Shown: piece after piece, positions 11,431 through 21,921 of the stretch
Layout of the letters: every line of letters starts with the position of its first letter
How positions within the stretch are numbered: position 1 is the stretch's first letter
Assembly (NCBI GenBank): GCA_030734395.1
Contig: JAUZTG010000029.1
Span: 3,162,001 to 3,226,000, forward strand
Origin: Sarocladium kiliense
Lineage: Eukaryota > Ascomycota > Sordariomycetes > Hypocreales > Sarocladiaceae
DNA length: 64,000 nucleotides
Direction: 5' to 3'
Program-made: the position numbers and the translations under genes
The notes under the pieces: generated by a model
Database searches by the model: none
What the model was told of the DNA's origin: nothing
The model's input: only the letters and a program-made list of their open reading frames with translations

Positions 11431-11995
11431 ATGTCAGAGCAGAGACATGGTGGTGGCATCCGCGCCACGGTGGGTGAACGCGCTTCGGGCGTATACAGCT
11501 TCGCCCAGCGCTCCCTTGACCGTGTTGTCCCGCCGTCTTCCCGCCAGCGAGCCTATGAGGGCGCCTCAGACTTTGCAGCTGAGCGGCCAATTCTATTCGT
11601 TTGTATCCCTTCTTTTGAAGACATTACTCTATTCATCAACTGACCGACCCCTCCAGTCCTTCATCGTCTCTCAGCTCCTGCTTTCCTTCCTCCCGCTGTT
11701 ACTATTCACGACCTTCGCTCTCTCCACCGTCGCGTTCTCCCTCGGTGCAGCCGTCGTCTTCGCCCTCTTCTGGATCAGCGTTGCCTTCATGCTTCTCGTG
11801 CCGACACTGCTCGTCACGTCCTCGATTGCGGTCCTAGTCTGGGGTTGGGCTGTTGGAAGCTTCCTCGTTGCGAGATGGTTATACAGGCATGCGCCGGTCG
11901 CGGTGCAGGGAGACATGTCGATTGATGCAGCGGGCAGGAAGGTAGATCTGGTCAAGGGAGAGAATGGACTGGATGCGAGCGTTGAGACGAAGTGA
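11431..11995 (+). CDS. Promethin/LDAF1-like lipid-droplet membrane protein
   Basis: Two exons (11431-11598, 11657-11995; intron 58 nt) give 168 residues. The N-terminus is soluble (GERASGVYSFAQRSLDRVVPPSSRQRAYEGA). A long hydrophobic block follows in exon 2 (about residues 57-130), enough for two or three hairpin-like membrane segments, then a short acidic tail. This order and size fit the promethin (LDAF1) family. Family knowledge: LDAF1 and yeast Ldo proteins partner with seipin at ER-lipid droplet contacts to set where droplets form. The match rests on architecture and pattern, not a catalytic motif; another small ER hairpin protein is the alternative. Confidence 0.55.
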
Positions 11996-12320
11996 GACGA
12001 TAGAGAGCTCGAGATGGTTGCACGGGAGGTGATCGCCAGCAATCAAGATGCTGAGGCAACGGAATATCTGATTTACGACTTGGACTAGTGAATGGGAGAA
12101 AGGGCAGACTTGGCGATATTGGGCAAAAAGATGAATACCACGAATCGGACTAAGTTTTACACAGCTCACCACGGGCGACAAACGTGGCATAGTCGAAGTA
12201 ATGGGGAGCAACCTCTCAAGTAGCAACTGGCATGAATCAAGTCTATTATCCGTATTCTTGCCATGGCCATTCGCTCACCGTCCCGGCCCCGTTCCATCCT
12301 CGTACAAGCACTATGATACA
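11996..12320. other. Tail-to-tail spacer
   Basis: About 325 bases between the convergent promethin-like and rpt2 genes. It holds both 3' UTRs. No other signal is seen. Confidence 0.5.
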
Positions 12321-13855
12321 CTACAGATACAGACCCTCCGGCTCGCCCTCCTGCTTCGTGCGAAGGACACGCTCACGCGCCGCCCTGAAGTCCGCCATCT
12401 GCACTCTCATACGACGCTCCCGCAGCGCCATCATACCTGCCTCAGAGCAGATGGCTTTGATGTCAGCTCCAGAGAGATCATCCTTCTGCGAGATGAACTC
12501 CTCGAGATCTACATCGTCGTTGAGATTCATCTTGGATGTGTGGAGGGTGAAGATCTTGCGCTTGGTGTTTTGGTCGGGGTTCTCGAAGAGGATCTTGCGG
12601 TCGATACGGCCAGGACGGATCAGCGCAGGGTCGAGGGTCTCGATCTTGTTGGTGGCCATGATGACTTTGACGTCGCCTCGGTCGTCGAAGCCGTCGAGCT
12701 GGTTCAGAAGCTCCAGCATAGTACGTTGAACTTCGCGCTCACCACCAGATGTAGAGTCGTAACGCTTCGTGCCGATAGCATCGATTTCGTCGATGAAGAC
12801 GATAGAAGGAGCGTTTTCGCCGGCAACCTAAGAGAGTCAGTAAGCTGCGCAACATTGTCCTAAACTGGGATCGTCATACCTGGAAGAGCTGTCTAACAAG
12901 TCTTGGTCCGTCTCCAAGATACTTCTGGATCAGCTCACTACCAACAATACGCAGGAAAGTTGCTGAGGTTTGATTGGCGACTGCCTTGGCCAGAAGCGTC
13001 TTGCCTGTACCTGGAGCACCGTAGAGGATGACGCCCTTGGGAGGCTTAATACCCATCTCCTCATAGAGTTCAGGATGAAGGAGAGGAAGCTCGACCGATT
13101 CTCGCACTTCCTGGATCTGCTGTTCCAAACCACCAATATCCGCATACGACTCAGTCGGTGCCTTGTCGAGCTTCATCACACTAACGATCGGGTCGGCATC
13201 ATCTGTGAGAACACCGACGATACTGACGCTCTTGTGGTGAAGCAGAACGCTGGCGCCAGGTTCAAGCAGGTCCTTATCGACGAAGCTCATGATGCTGACG
13301 TAGTATTCGGGTCCAGTGGTGCTGCTCACGATGGCGTGATCGTCATCGATAAGCTCCTCAAGGGTGCCGACACCCATGGGGCTGCCGCGCATATCGTCAA
13401 CTCGGCCGCGTTCGTCAGCCATGCGGTCTCCAGATTCAGCGTCGGTGGCTGCAGCGTTGCCCTCCTTCGCAGCCTTAGCCTTTCGCAGGCGCTCCTGATT
13501 CTCGACGTATTCCTCCTCGAGGAGCAAGTGATCGTGCACACGCTGCATGCGCAGCAGCCTCAGTTTGCATCTGCTCGTTGGGTAGATGGCAGGCAGCTTC
13601 GCGGCTGCGCTGGTGCCTCCCTGCTTTCTCTTCTTGCGGCCGACGCGGGTTGTAGGTCTCGGCGGAGGCTCGTACTTCGGCTTATCCTTCTGTTTCGAAG
13701 TTAGAGCTGAGATCACCGTGAGCGTAAGATCACAGAGTGTCCTACCTTCTTGTCCTTATCCTCGCGGCCATCGCCGCCCATACCGGATTGCCCTTGACCC
13801 TGTCTCAGCTGTCAACAAGTGTTCATAGCGACGGAATAAATGCATTGCCTACCAT
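12321..13855 (-). CDS. rpt2: 26S proteasome regulatory ATPase subunit Rpt2
   Basis: Four coding exons on the minus strand: 13855-13853 (ATG alone), 13799-13746, 13689-12880 and 12827-12321, giving 457 residues. The protein begins MGQGQSG, an N-myristoylation signal typical of Rpt2, which supports the unusual start exon. A conserved segment KYEPPPRPTTRVGRKKRK follows, then an OB-like domain, Walker A GAPGTGKT, Walker B IVFIDEIDAIG, sensor and arginine-finger region (RPGRIDRK), and the C-terminal HbYX motif LYL that docks into the 20S core. Family knowledge: Rpt2 helps unfold ubiquitinated proteins and open the 20S gate. The gene is divergent from the E2 gene at 14726. An extra Ala/Glu/Asp-rich segment (KAAKEGNAAATDAESGD) makes it slightly longer than yeast Rpt2. 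Confidence 0.95.
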
Positions 13856-14725
13856 CTTGACGGGTAAAGCTCAAAGGAGCTCGGGCTGACCGTGAATGAT
13901 GTGTACGGTCGCTGTGCGAAGGCGTTTCGTTGCGAAGGCGGTGTTGGGGGTGATGCAAATGTGATGTTGGAGCTGTGGTTTAGGCGCGGCGAGTTGAGGC
14001 ATGGATGACGGGAGAAGCGAGGCAAGGCACCGCGCAGCTCCGTAATCAGGCGCCAGGGTGCTACGACACCACTGGCACTGGTTTGGGGTCACGTGATGGA
14101 ACACGTGCATACCTCACCCCTTAAGTCGAGTACGCAGCTACCAAGATGTAAACGCAAATTAAGTTGACTGACACAAAGACGAGTGAAGTTGTATTTAAGT
14201 ACGGAGATTTGAGGTACACGGGAGGGTGCAGAACCGCTGCCTTGTGATGCCGCGAAGTAAAGCATCGGATAGCAGCGCCTTGTGTAAGTCAGGCAGGCCA
14301 TACAGCCTTTGAAGCAGAAACCTTACCAGTGGCTGGAGCAACGTGAAGGCGATACGTTCCCTTTGCGCTCCCGTATAATGGACTATTTCCTTGTTTATTG
14401 GCTCACTTTTGACATATGCTTTGCAAAAATTGTACTGTCAGTTGTAGAGTCCGGACCTTTGGTGCTGCGGGCCCGGCCCCTCCTTCGTCATCAGCTGGAC
14501 CTCGCCGACCTCGCCGGACTTCACCTGCGACTTCCTTCATTCCTCGCCCCCATCATCGCATGAATCGAAGTCTCTCTCCCTTTTCTCAGCCAACTTACGT
14601 CTTCAGCGGGTATACTTATTTCTTTAGGGCACATCTATACTTTCGAAAACGCTACAGAAAGGGCCCGAACCAATTTCCAAACATTCAACTTCTCCTCTTG
14701 CCGTCGACAAGCGACAGCCGATACG
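13856..14725. promoter_or_regulatory. Divergent promoter of rpt2 and ubc1 with two CACGTG boxes
   Basis: The two genes start at 13855 (minus) and 14726 (plus). TCACGTGA lies at 14089-14096 and a second CACGTG at 14102-14107, 12 bp apart from start to start. CACGTG is the core site of bHLH factors such as Cbf1. A C/T-rich leader precedes the ubc1 ATG. The yeast proteasome element (GGTGGCAAA) was looked for and not seen. Confidence 0.55.
14089..14107. promoter_or_regulatory. Paired CACGTG (E-box) elements
   Basis: Two CACGTG palindromes, the first inside TCACGTGA, spaced about one helical turn apart between two divergent ubiquitin-proteasome genes. Sequence is exact; factor binding is inferred. 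Confidence 0.5.
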
Positions 14726-15549
14726 ATGACGAGCGCACGTGAGCGCCGAGTGCTGAAGGAGCTGGCAGATATGAACGCCGACAAAGAAGCTTCGGGGATC
14801 ACAGCGGCTCCCGTCTCTGAAGCCGACTTGACGAATCTCGTGGGGACGTTTCCTGCACCATCCAACACACCGTACGCTGGCGGAACCTACCAAATCAGCA
14901 TCACCATCCCCGAGCGGTACCCTTTCCAACCACCGAAGATGCACTTTATAACGAAGATCTGGCACCCAAATGTCAGCAGTGTAACGGTAAGTGTCACCTT
15001 CAAACAGGTGCCGAGTGGGCTCGTGGCTGACTGATCCGATTCGCAGGGCGCTATCTGTCTCGACACATTAAGCACCGGCTGGTCACCTGTACAAACGATC
15101 AAGGTAGCTCTGATCAGTTGTCAAGCGCTTCTGGAGAGTCCAGAACCAAAAGATCCGCAGGATGGCGAGGTAGCAAAGATGATGCTGCAACAGCCGGAGG
15201 AGCATCTTCAGAAGGCACGACAATGGGCTATCCACTACGCTGGGGCTCCCGATGAGCCCATGGACATGGCACCATTTCTCGAAGCAATGGGTGTTGGAAA
15301 GAACAAGGAGCAGGCTGATGTGTACGTGCCCACGATATTATTTCTGAGGTCTTATCAGCTAACGTGGTCTCCAGCTATCAAGGTTTCCCGAAACCGATGG
15401 TCGACAAGTTCCTAGACATGGGCTTCGGAGCTAACCAAGTCATCGACGCTTTTAAGAAGACGGGCATTTTCCCGAATGGTGGTCAGCCTTACACGCCGTC
15501 CCTTCATGGCTGGGAGCAGCACGTTATGGCACGACTTCTCGGGGACTAG
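14726..15549 (+). CDS. ubc1: Ubiquitin-conjugating enzyme E2 with UBA domain (Ubc1/E2-25K type)
   Basis: Three exons (14726-14986, 15047-15321, 15375-15549) give 236 residues. The UBC fold occupies about residues 1-150, with the HPN motif (WHPNVSS) and active-site Cys91 in GAICLDTLSTGWSP. A UBA domain forms the C-terminus (FPKPMVDKFLDMGFGANQVIDAF). This E2 plus UBA layout is specific to the Ubc1/UBE2K class. Family knowledge: yeast Ubc1 extends K48 chains with the APC/C and in ER-associated degradation. The second intron splits a Val codon; the donor at 15322 (GTACGTG) is the only one that joins the UBA exon in frame. Confidence 0.93.
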
Positions 15550-16169
15550 GAAACTTGAGACGGATCAGATTCCAAGGTTTCTAGTCGCTTGTCACGAAAT
15601 GTGACGCATCGCGGCCAGATGCTGTACGCGGAACTGCCAGAGCAGAGAAACAGGAGAAACAGCGTCGTTGGAGACGAGTATACACAGCCATAATGGCTGA
15701 CACATCATTGGGAGCATGGGATGGGGAGTTTATACGACTGGAGGTATCCAGGTTTTGTTTTAGTGTGTGCGAAAGCGACATCCTTCAATCTCATGGGCGC
15801 GCCATCCGAGGGCGAGTTATCGCCGATGAGAACGGTGGAAACATGGTATTGGTCGCCCAGGAGCTTAGGCACAGCAACGATAATGCAAAGCGGTCTTGAG
15901 CCAAATTTCGTGATTGCTATCAAGCGGTTGTGGCCCTCCTCGCGAGACACTCCGACATGCGCCCCCCTGATTCTCCAGGGCAAAGTTTTTGGAAGCTGCC
16001 AAAAAGTTCCAATCTTTGCTACTCCCAGCATTCTATACACACCAAATACTCATAGGGTAGGCCGGACGATAGGAGAAGCCCAACATGCCATGGTTATTAT
16101 TCCGGAATCCTAACACAGCATCCATCCCCCCTTTCCTTCGCACGCGCACTAGTGAGAACAGTGACAAAT
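15550..16169. other. Spacer between convergent ubc1 and lsc1
   Basis: About 620 bases holding the two 3' flanks. Both strands show chance open frames of 60-130 codons with no motif; none is supported. Confidence 0.4.
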
Positions 16170-17404
16170 TTACAGAAGATCCCTCCTGACAAACTCGTCG
16201 TACAGGGCCTTGCCGAGGCTGGCGGGAGAGCGCTCGACGATAACACCAGCAGCCTCGAGAGCAGCGATCTTGGTGTCGGCACCACCCTTACCGCCGGCGA
16301 CAATGGCACCGGCGTGACCCATGCGACGGCCCGGAGGAGCAGAGATACCAGCGATGAAGCTGACGACGGGCTTGCCACCAGCGACGGTGTTGTTGGCCTT
16401 GAGGAAGTCGGCGGCCTCCTCCTCGGCGGAACCACCGATCTCACCGATCATGATGATACCGTCGGTCTCCTCGTCCTCAGTGAAGACCTTGAGGCAGTCG
16501 ATGAAGTTGGTGCCGCTGAACGGGTCACCACCAATACCGACGACGAGAGACTGGCCCAGGCCGGCCTGGGTAGTCTGGTTGACAGCTTCGTAGGTGAGGG
16601 TACCGGAACGGGAGACGATACCGATGCGGCCGCGCTTGTGGATGAAGCCAGGCATGATACCGATCTTGCACTGGCCAGGGGCGATGATACCGGGGCAGTT
16701 GGGGCCAACGAGACGAGTCTTGGACTGGGTCTTGAGCATGTCGGTGATGCGAACCATGTCTAGCGTTCCCATTAGCTTGGTGTACGTATTAGGAGCAGGT
16801 TGAGGAAAATCCTACCATGCTGGGGAATACCCTCAGTGATGCAGACAACAAGGGGGATCTCAGCAGTGATGGCCTCCTCGATACCGGCAGCGGCCAATGG
16901 GGGGCTGGATTACAGTGTCAGCACAGTCAATCGTGGCCAGGAGGATAAACATACGGGACGAAAAGTGCGGTGGCAGTGGCGCCAGTCTCCTTGACAGCGT
17001 CGGAGACGTTCTTGAAGACGGGGAGGTCGAGATGCGTGCTACCGGCCTTCTTGGGGTTGGTTCCACCAACAACCTTGGTGCCTGAGCTCGATTGTTAGTA
17101 TCTCGATCGTTGAGCAGCGCGGAACTCCTCGTAAGCGTGGTCGTTCGTACCGTACTCGATGGCTTGTTGGGCGTGGAAGCTATCAAGGGGTCAGCTTCAA
17201 GCTCCAAATTGGTGCTCTCCATCGCGATAGGACAACTTACGTTCCCTGCTTGCCAGTGAAGCCCTGGAAGATGACCTTGGTGTCGGAGTTGATGCGCAGG
17301 TTCTCAATGGTCTTAGAGTAAGGGCTGCTTGAGGAGCTGTAGGCGCGGGTCGAGACCTGGCGCAGGGCAGCGGAGCGAACCGCTGATCTGGAGATGGCCT
17401 GCAT
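16170..17404 (-). CDS. lsc1: Succinyl-CoA ligase alpha subunit, mitochondrial
   Basis: Five exons on the minus strand (17404-17241, 17179-17151, 17081-16955, 16904-16816, 16759-16170) give 332 residues, the usual size. The first 30 residues (MQAISRSAVRSAALRQVSTRAYSSS) are Arg/Ser/Ala-rich and fit a mitochondrial presequence. The CoA-binding domain starts at IFQGFTGKQGT and continues through VVGGTNPKKAG. The phosphorylated His lies in RRMGHAGAIVAGGKGG (about residue 285). Family knowledge: the enzyme makes succinate and ATP or GTP from succinyl-CoA in the TCA cycle with the beta subunit. Exon 2 is only 29 nt. The gene is divergent from elp3. Confidence 0.95.
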
Positions 17405-18024
17405 GATTGCGAAGCTGTGTGAAGGGGGAGAAATGAAAAGGAGTGGAGATTTGGCTAGGAGATGCTCAAAGCGCTACGGATTGTGAGCGCTCGAGTCGAG
17501 AGAAGCAAAGAAGTGAGCGGATGGGTTGGGATCGCGGCGTTGGAATTAAGGGTTGCGGGATTGAGGGATGCAAGAGGAGATCGCGAAAGGATGAACGTCA
17601 GTCGAAATCTTGCAACAGGAGCTTGTGACGCTGTCCCGTGGTCGGGTACTACCGGGGGATGTGGTAGGCGGATTTTCCGAGATCTCCGACGGGCGCCGTT
17701 GCGACGCTGTCCAGGTGGACGGAGTTATTCCATCAGTGGCTCGCAGCGGCGTTAGGCACCCGTTGGTAGTGGGTGTAGACCACTGAGGCCAGTCACATCC
17801 CCTGTAGACACGCAGCTTGGCGCCATGCTGGGGCTCAAAGCCCCCACTGTGCCCTGCCTTCAGCTTGTAGCGCTTTCACTCCCGTGGGAACACTGCTGAC
17901 CGTCGCTGACGCTGTGACGGGAAAAAAAGTTGCCTCGTCAAGCTTCATCCCACCAACGAGGGGCATCACACAGCACCACCATCATCGACAACGCCCCATA
18001 CGGCGTCTCCAGGCTAGTATCAAG
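17405..18024. promoter_or_regulatory. Divergent promoter of lsc1 and elp3
   Basis: 620 bases between start codons. The half near lsc1 is purine-rich on the top strand, i.e. pyrimidine-rich in the direction of lsc1 transcription, as in a fungal leader. No CCAAT box was seen. Confidence 0.5.
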
Positions 18025-19805
18025 ATGGCGACGGCCACGGTAACGGCCACTGCGGTCCCGTCGCAGAAGAAGAACTCCAACCTTGCCCCCGAAAGCGAGC
18101 GCTTCCTGCGATGCTGTGCAGACATTGCCAACGCCCTCATCGAGGACCATGAAGCAACCAAGGATGGCCGTGCGCCAAGGGATCTCAACCTCAACGCGCT
18201 GCGGAACAAGATCTCGAAGAAGCACAAGATCAGGAATACGCCACCGTTGACAGCCATCATTGCTGCGATTCCCGAGCACTACAAGAAGTACATCCTGCCG
18301 AAGCTGATTGCAAAACCCATACGTACGTAAAACCCATGTACACCACCGTAGCGCGATGCTAATACCCGATACTAGGCACTTCTTCTGGCATTGCTGTGGT
18401 TGCAGTGATGTGCAAGCCTCACAGATGTCCTCACATCGCGTACACTGGCAACATCTGCGTCTACTGCCCCGGTGGCCCAGATTCCGACTTCGAATACAGC
18501 ACACAATCCTACACTGGCTATGAACCCACCTCAATGCGAGCGATTCGCGCACGATACGATCCTTTCGAGCAAGCAAGAGGCCGTGTTGATCAACTCAAGT
18601 CACTTGGTCATTCGGTCGATAAGGTTGAATACATCTTGATGGGCGGCACGTTCATGTCGTTGCCAGAATCATACAGGGAGGACTTCATCGCTCAACTACA
18701 CAACGCTCTGAGTGGCTATCAAACATCAAATGTCGACGAAGCAGTAGAGGCTGGAGAGATGAGTAACATCAAGTGTGTGGGCATTACCATCGAGACACGA
18801 CCAGACTACTGCCTTCAGCCGCATCTGTCGGACATGTTGAGGTATGGCTGCACACGACTGGAGGTTGGCGTGCAATCCCTGTATGAGGATGTCGCAAGAG
18901 ACACAAACCGAGGACACACTGTTGCAGCAGTCGCTGAGACATTCTGCTTGGCCAAGGATGCTGGATTCAAGGTTGTAAGCCATATGATGCCCGATCTTCC
19001 CAATGTCGGCATGGAACGCGACATGGATCAGTTCCGAGAATACTTTGAAAGTCCAGCTTTCCGAACCGACGGCCTTAAGATTTACCCAACACTCGTCATT
19101 AGAGGAACTGGACTGTACGAGCTGTGGCGTACGGGACGCTACCAGAATTACACCCCCAATGGTCTCATTGACCTCGTCGCAAGGATTATGGCCCTGATCC
19201 CTCCATGGACACGCATCTACCGTGTGCAAAGAGACATTCCCATGCCTCTTGTTTCTTCTGGCGTGGAAAACGGCAACCTTAGGGAACTCGCACTGGCCCG
19301 AATGAAGGATTTCGGCACCACTTGCCGCGATGTGCGCACCCGAGAGGTTGGTGTTAACGAGGTCAAGAACAAGATCCGACCAAACCAGATCGAGCTCGTC
19401 CGTCGCGACTACACCGCCAATGGAGGATGGGAGACTTTCCTCGCCTACGAGGATCCCAAGCAAGACATCCTTGTCGCGCTTCTTCGATTGCGCAAATGCA
19501 CAGAAAAATACACTTATCGTGAGGAGCTGACCGGCCAGCCTACCAGCATGGTCAGAGAGCTCCACGTCTACGGCACAGCTGTTCCGGTACATGCCCGAGA
19601 TCCGAGGAAGTTCCAGCATCAAGGTTTTGGTACCCTGCTCATGGAGGAGGCCGAGAGGATCGCAAGAGATGAGCATGGTAGTGAAAAGCTCAGCGTCATC
19701 TCAGGTGTAGGTGTGCGCAGCTACTACAAAAAGCTTGGTTTCTGGCTCGATGGACCTTATATGAGCAAGTGGCTTGATGGACGAGATGGACCTACCACGT
19801 CATGA
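18025..19805 (+). CDS. elp3: Elongator catalytic subunit Elp3 (radical SAM + GNAT acetyltransferase)
   Basis: Two exons (18025-18322, 18376-19805) give 575 residues. The radical SAM Cys motif C117-x9-C127-x2-C130 is seen in CPHIAYTGNICVYC. The C-terminal third has the GNAT acetyl-CoA fold (HQGFGTLLMEEAERIAR and YYKKLGFWLDGPYM). Family knowledge: Elp3 is the catalytic subunit of Elongator, adding carboxymethyl-type side chains to U34 of certain tRNAs. Conservation is very high from residue 100 on. Start chosen because it gives the known Elp3 N-terminal helix region (ERFLRCCADIANALIE) with a short leader. Confidence 0.97.
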
Positions 19806-20057
19806 TTCTCTTTATCTAAAGACCCGCTGGCTATACAGGACGGCTACACTACATATGATTCAATGATACCCATGGCCCAGCACATGCGACCAAGACTGGG
19901 AGGCGAGACAGCGCGCCCGTACAAGCTCCCAATTGGCGTCACTCCCCGCACGTCGAACTCCACCCCAACATCCCACCCTCGGGCGGACTTCCGATATCAA
20001 CTTGTCGATTGAAAAACACACCTTTTGGAATAGGAAAGTCTCCCTTTTGCCGCAAAA

Positions 20058-21455
20058 ATGACCATTTTACGTGCTCCAGCGGCGATACCACAGCAGCAAG
20101 CGGGGGTCTTTGGTACCATTGAGCCTAGCATCCCAGAGAAACTCATCAAACCGTGGAAGTTACCACCACAGAGAACATACGTCTTCAAGAATGCTAGAGT
20201 CATCAATCCTCTTAAGCACTCTCCTACACCGTTGACAACCGTCACGGTCCGTGGAGGAACAATTGAGTTGGTTGGAAGCAGTTGCAGCTCCCTATCGACG
20301 GATGACACGGAGACTATCGATCTTGAAGGGAGGTACCTTTGTCCCGGTCTCATCGATTGTCATGTGCATATCACAGCTGTGGCCGGCGACGCTTCACTGA
20401 GCGGAGCAATTTCGAGCGCCGACCAAGCACCATCGCACTTCCGTCAGTCTTATCTGTGCGGGCAAATGCTCAGCAGGGGTTTCACTACCATACGCGATAC
20501 TGGTGGTGGCACGCTGGCTCTGAAAGAGGCATTGGAAGACGAAGTATTTCCTGGACCTCGTCTATTTACAGCAAACAAAGCATTGTCTCAGACCGGCGGC
20601 CACGGAGACACGCGTGGGACCCATGATGTGGACCAGGGCTGCTGCAGCAAGACTTCAGGAATCAGCGTTGTTGTTGACGGCGTAGCCGAATGCACTCGCG
20701 CTGCCCGCGAGCAGCTGCGCACTGGCGGGGACTTCATCAAGATTATGTCCGGCGGTGGGGTTGCATCTCCAACAGACCGCCTGGAAAACACCCAATTCAC
20801 CGCCAAGGAGATTCAGGCAATCAGTGAAGTAGCTGAGAGCTTTGGTACATGGGTTACTGCTCATGCCTATACGCCTAAAGCGATCCGACATGCTGTGGAC
20901 AATGGCGTTACCGGCATCGAACATGGCAACATGATCGACAAGGAAACGGCTGCGTATATGGCTGAGCGAAAGATCTGGCTAACACCGACCCTTGTGACCT
21001 ATGATGCGATGGGATCAGACAAATACGCCGGCTTCCTGCCACCGGCGAATAAGGCAAAGAATCAGGCTGTTCTCCAAGCTGGGCTTGATTCCCTTCGCAT
21101 CGCTCACGCAGCCGGTGTCATGATATGCCACGGCTCGGATCTTCTTGGCCCTCTGCAGGCCGAACAGAGCCGCGAGTTCGAGATCAGGTCGCAAGCTTTG
21201 AGCAGCACCACAATCTTGCAAGGCGCAACGGTCAATGCTGCTAAGATGCTGCGCCAGGACAACTTCCTGGGACAGATCAAAGCTGGGTTTGCCGCTGACA
21301 TGCTGATCTTGAACAAGAATCCTCACGAGGACATTTCGATCTTGAGTAAGCCAGAGAAGAATGTGTTGGCTGTGATTAAGAATGGAAGGGTCTATGTCAG
21401 CAGGTGGAGCAAGCTTTCTGAGGATATACACCAGCCAACATCGATGATAGAATAG
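20058..21455 (+). CDS. Metal-dependent amidohydrolase (Xaa-Pro dipeptidase-like/imidazolonepropionase-like)
   Basis: A single exon of 465 residues. The amidohydrolase metal-binding set is complete by eye: His102 and His104 in GLIDCHVH, Lys228 in DFIKIMSGG (the lysine that is carbamylated in this superfamily), His269 in VTAHAYT, His289 in GIEHGN and Asp361 in CHGSDLLG. Small N- and C-terminal strands form the usual composite beta-sandwich. Family knowledge: this subgroup covers prolidase-like dipeptidases, imidazolonepropionase relatives and secreted amidases, some of which hydrolyse mycotoxin amides. No signal peptide is seen, so it is probably cytosolic. Substrate cannot be read from sequence. 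Confidence 0.88.
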   Translation: MTILRAPAAIPQQQAGVFGTIEPSIPEKLIKPWKLPPQRTYVFKNARVINPLKHSPTPLTTVTVRGGTIELVGSSCSSLSTDDTETIDLEGRYLCPGLIDCHVHITAVAGDASLSGAISSADQAPSHFRQSYLCGQMLSRGFTTIRDTGGGTLALKEALEDEVFPGPRLFTANKALSQTGGHGDTRGTHDVDQGCCSKTSGISVVVDGVAECTRAAREQLRTGGDFIKIMSGGGVASPTDRLENTQFTAKEIQAISEVAESFGTWVTAHAYTPKAIRHAVDNGVTGIEHGNMIDKETAAYMAERKIWLTPTLVTYDAMGSDKYAGFLPPANKAKNQAVLQAGLDSLRIAHAAGVMICHGSDLLGPLQAEQSREFEIRSQALSSTTILQGATVNAAKMLRQDNFLGQIKAGFAADMLILNKNPHEDISILSKPEKNVLAVIKNGRVYVSRWSKLSEDIHQPTSMIE

Positions 21456-21901
21456 ATCCCCAGGGGTCTTACAATAGACACGTGCACAACTGAAGTTCAT
21501 GAAATACCGTGGCGGCTCTCTCCTATCACTGTCGCTTTCAGCTAAGAACAGTCTATGCCTGCACAACCTTAGCATCTGGCCCAGAGTATTGGCAAAAAGT
21601 CCTGCAGCGTGTGGACGCCCTCATGATTCTCAAATGAGTAAATAAAATCTCATCGTTAAGATTCAGGATTGTCCAGGTAACAGACGGTCAAGGTCACAAG
21701 CATCGAGTCATGCTGCCGTTCCTCGTGCCTGGTGCCTGACGAACCTTAGTCATCCACGTGCCGCCTCTAATTTGCTCTCACAACCATCTCACCCTCAACG
21801 CCATCCGAGTCGCCTTTAAACTTCGCTAAACGCGCAACCCCTGGACTAAATCAACGTCTCACCAGCTCAGTCCAGAAAGCACAACATGAGCTGCCAGAGC
21901 C
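21456..21901. promoter_or_regulatory. Spacer and leader with overlapping upstream ORF
   Basis: About 445 bases between the amidohydrolase and the carrier gene. The final part is a C/A-rich leader that contains an upstream ATG at 21886. Confidence 0.45.
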
Positions 21902-21921
21902 ATGTCATTGAGCCGCAATGA
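21886..21921 (+). promoter_or_regulatory. Upstream ORF of 11 codons overlapping the carrier start
   Basis: ATG at 21886 in good context (ACAACATGA) opens an 11-codon frame ending with TGA at 21919-21921. It overlaps the carrier ATG at 21902 in another frame. Such an overlapping uORF would be expected to reduce initiation at the main ATG if both lie on the mRNA. Confidence 0.45.
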
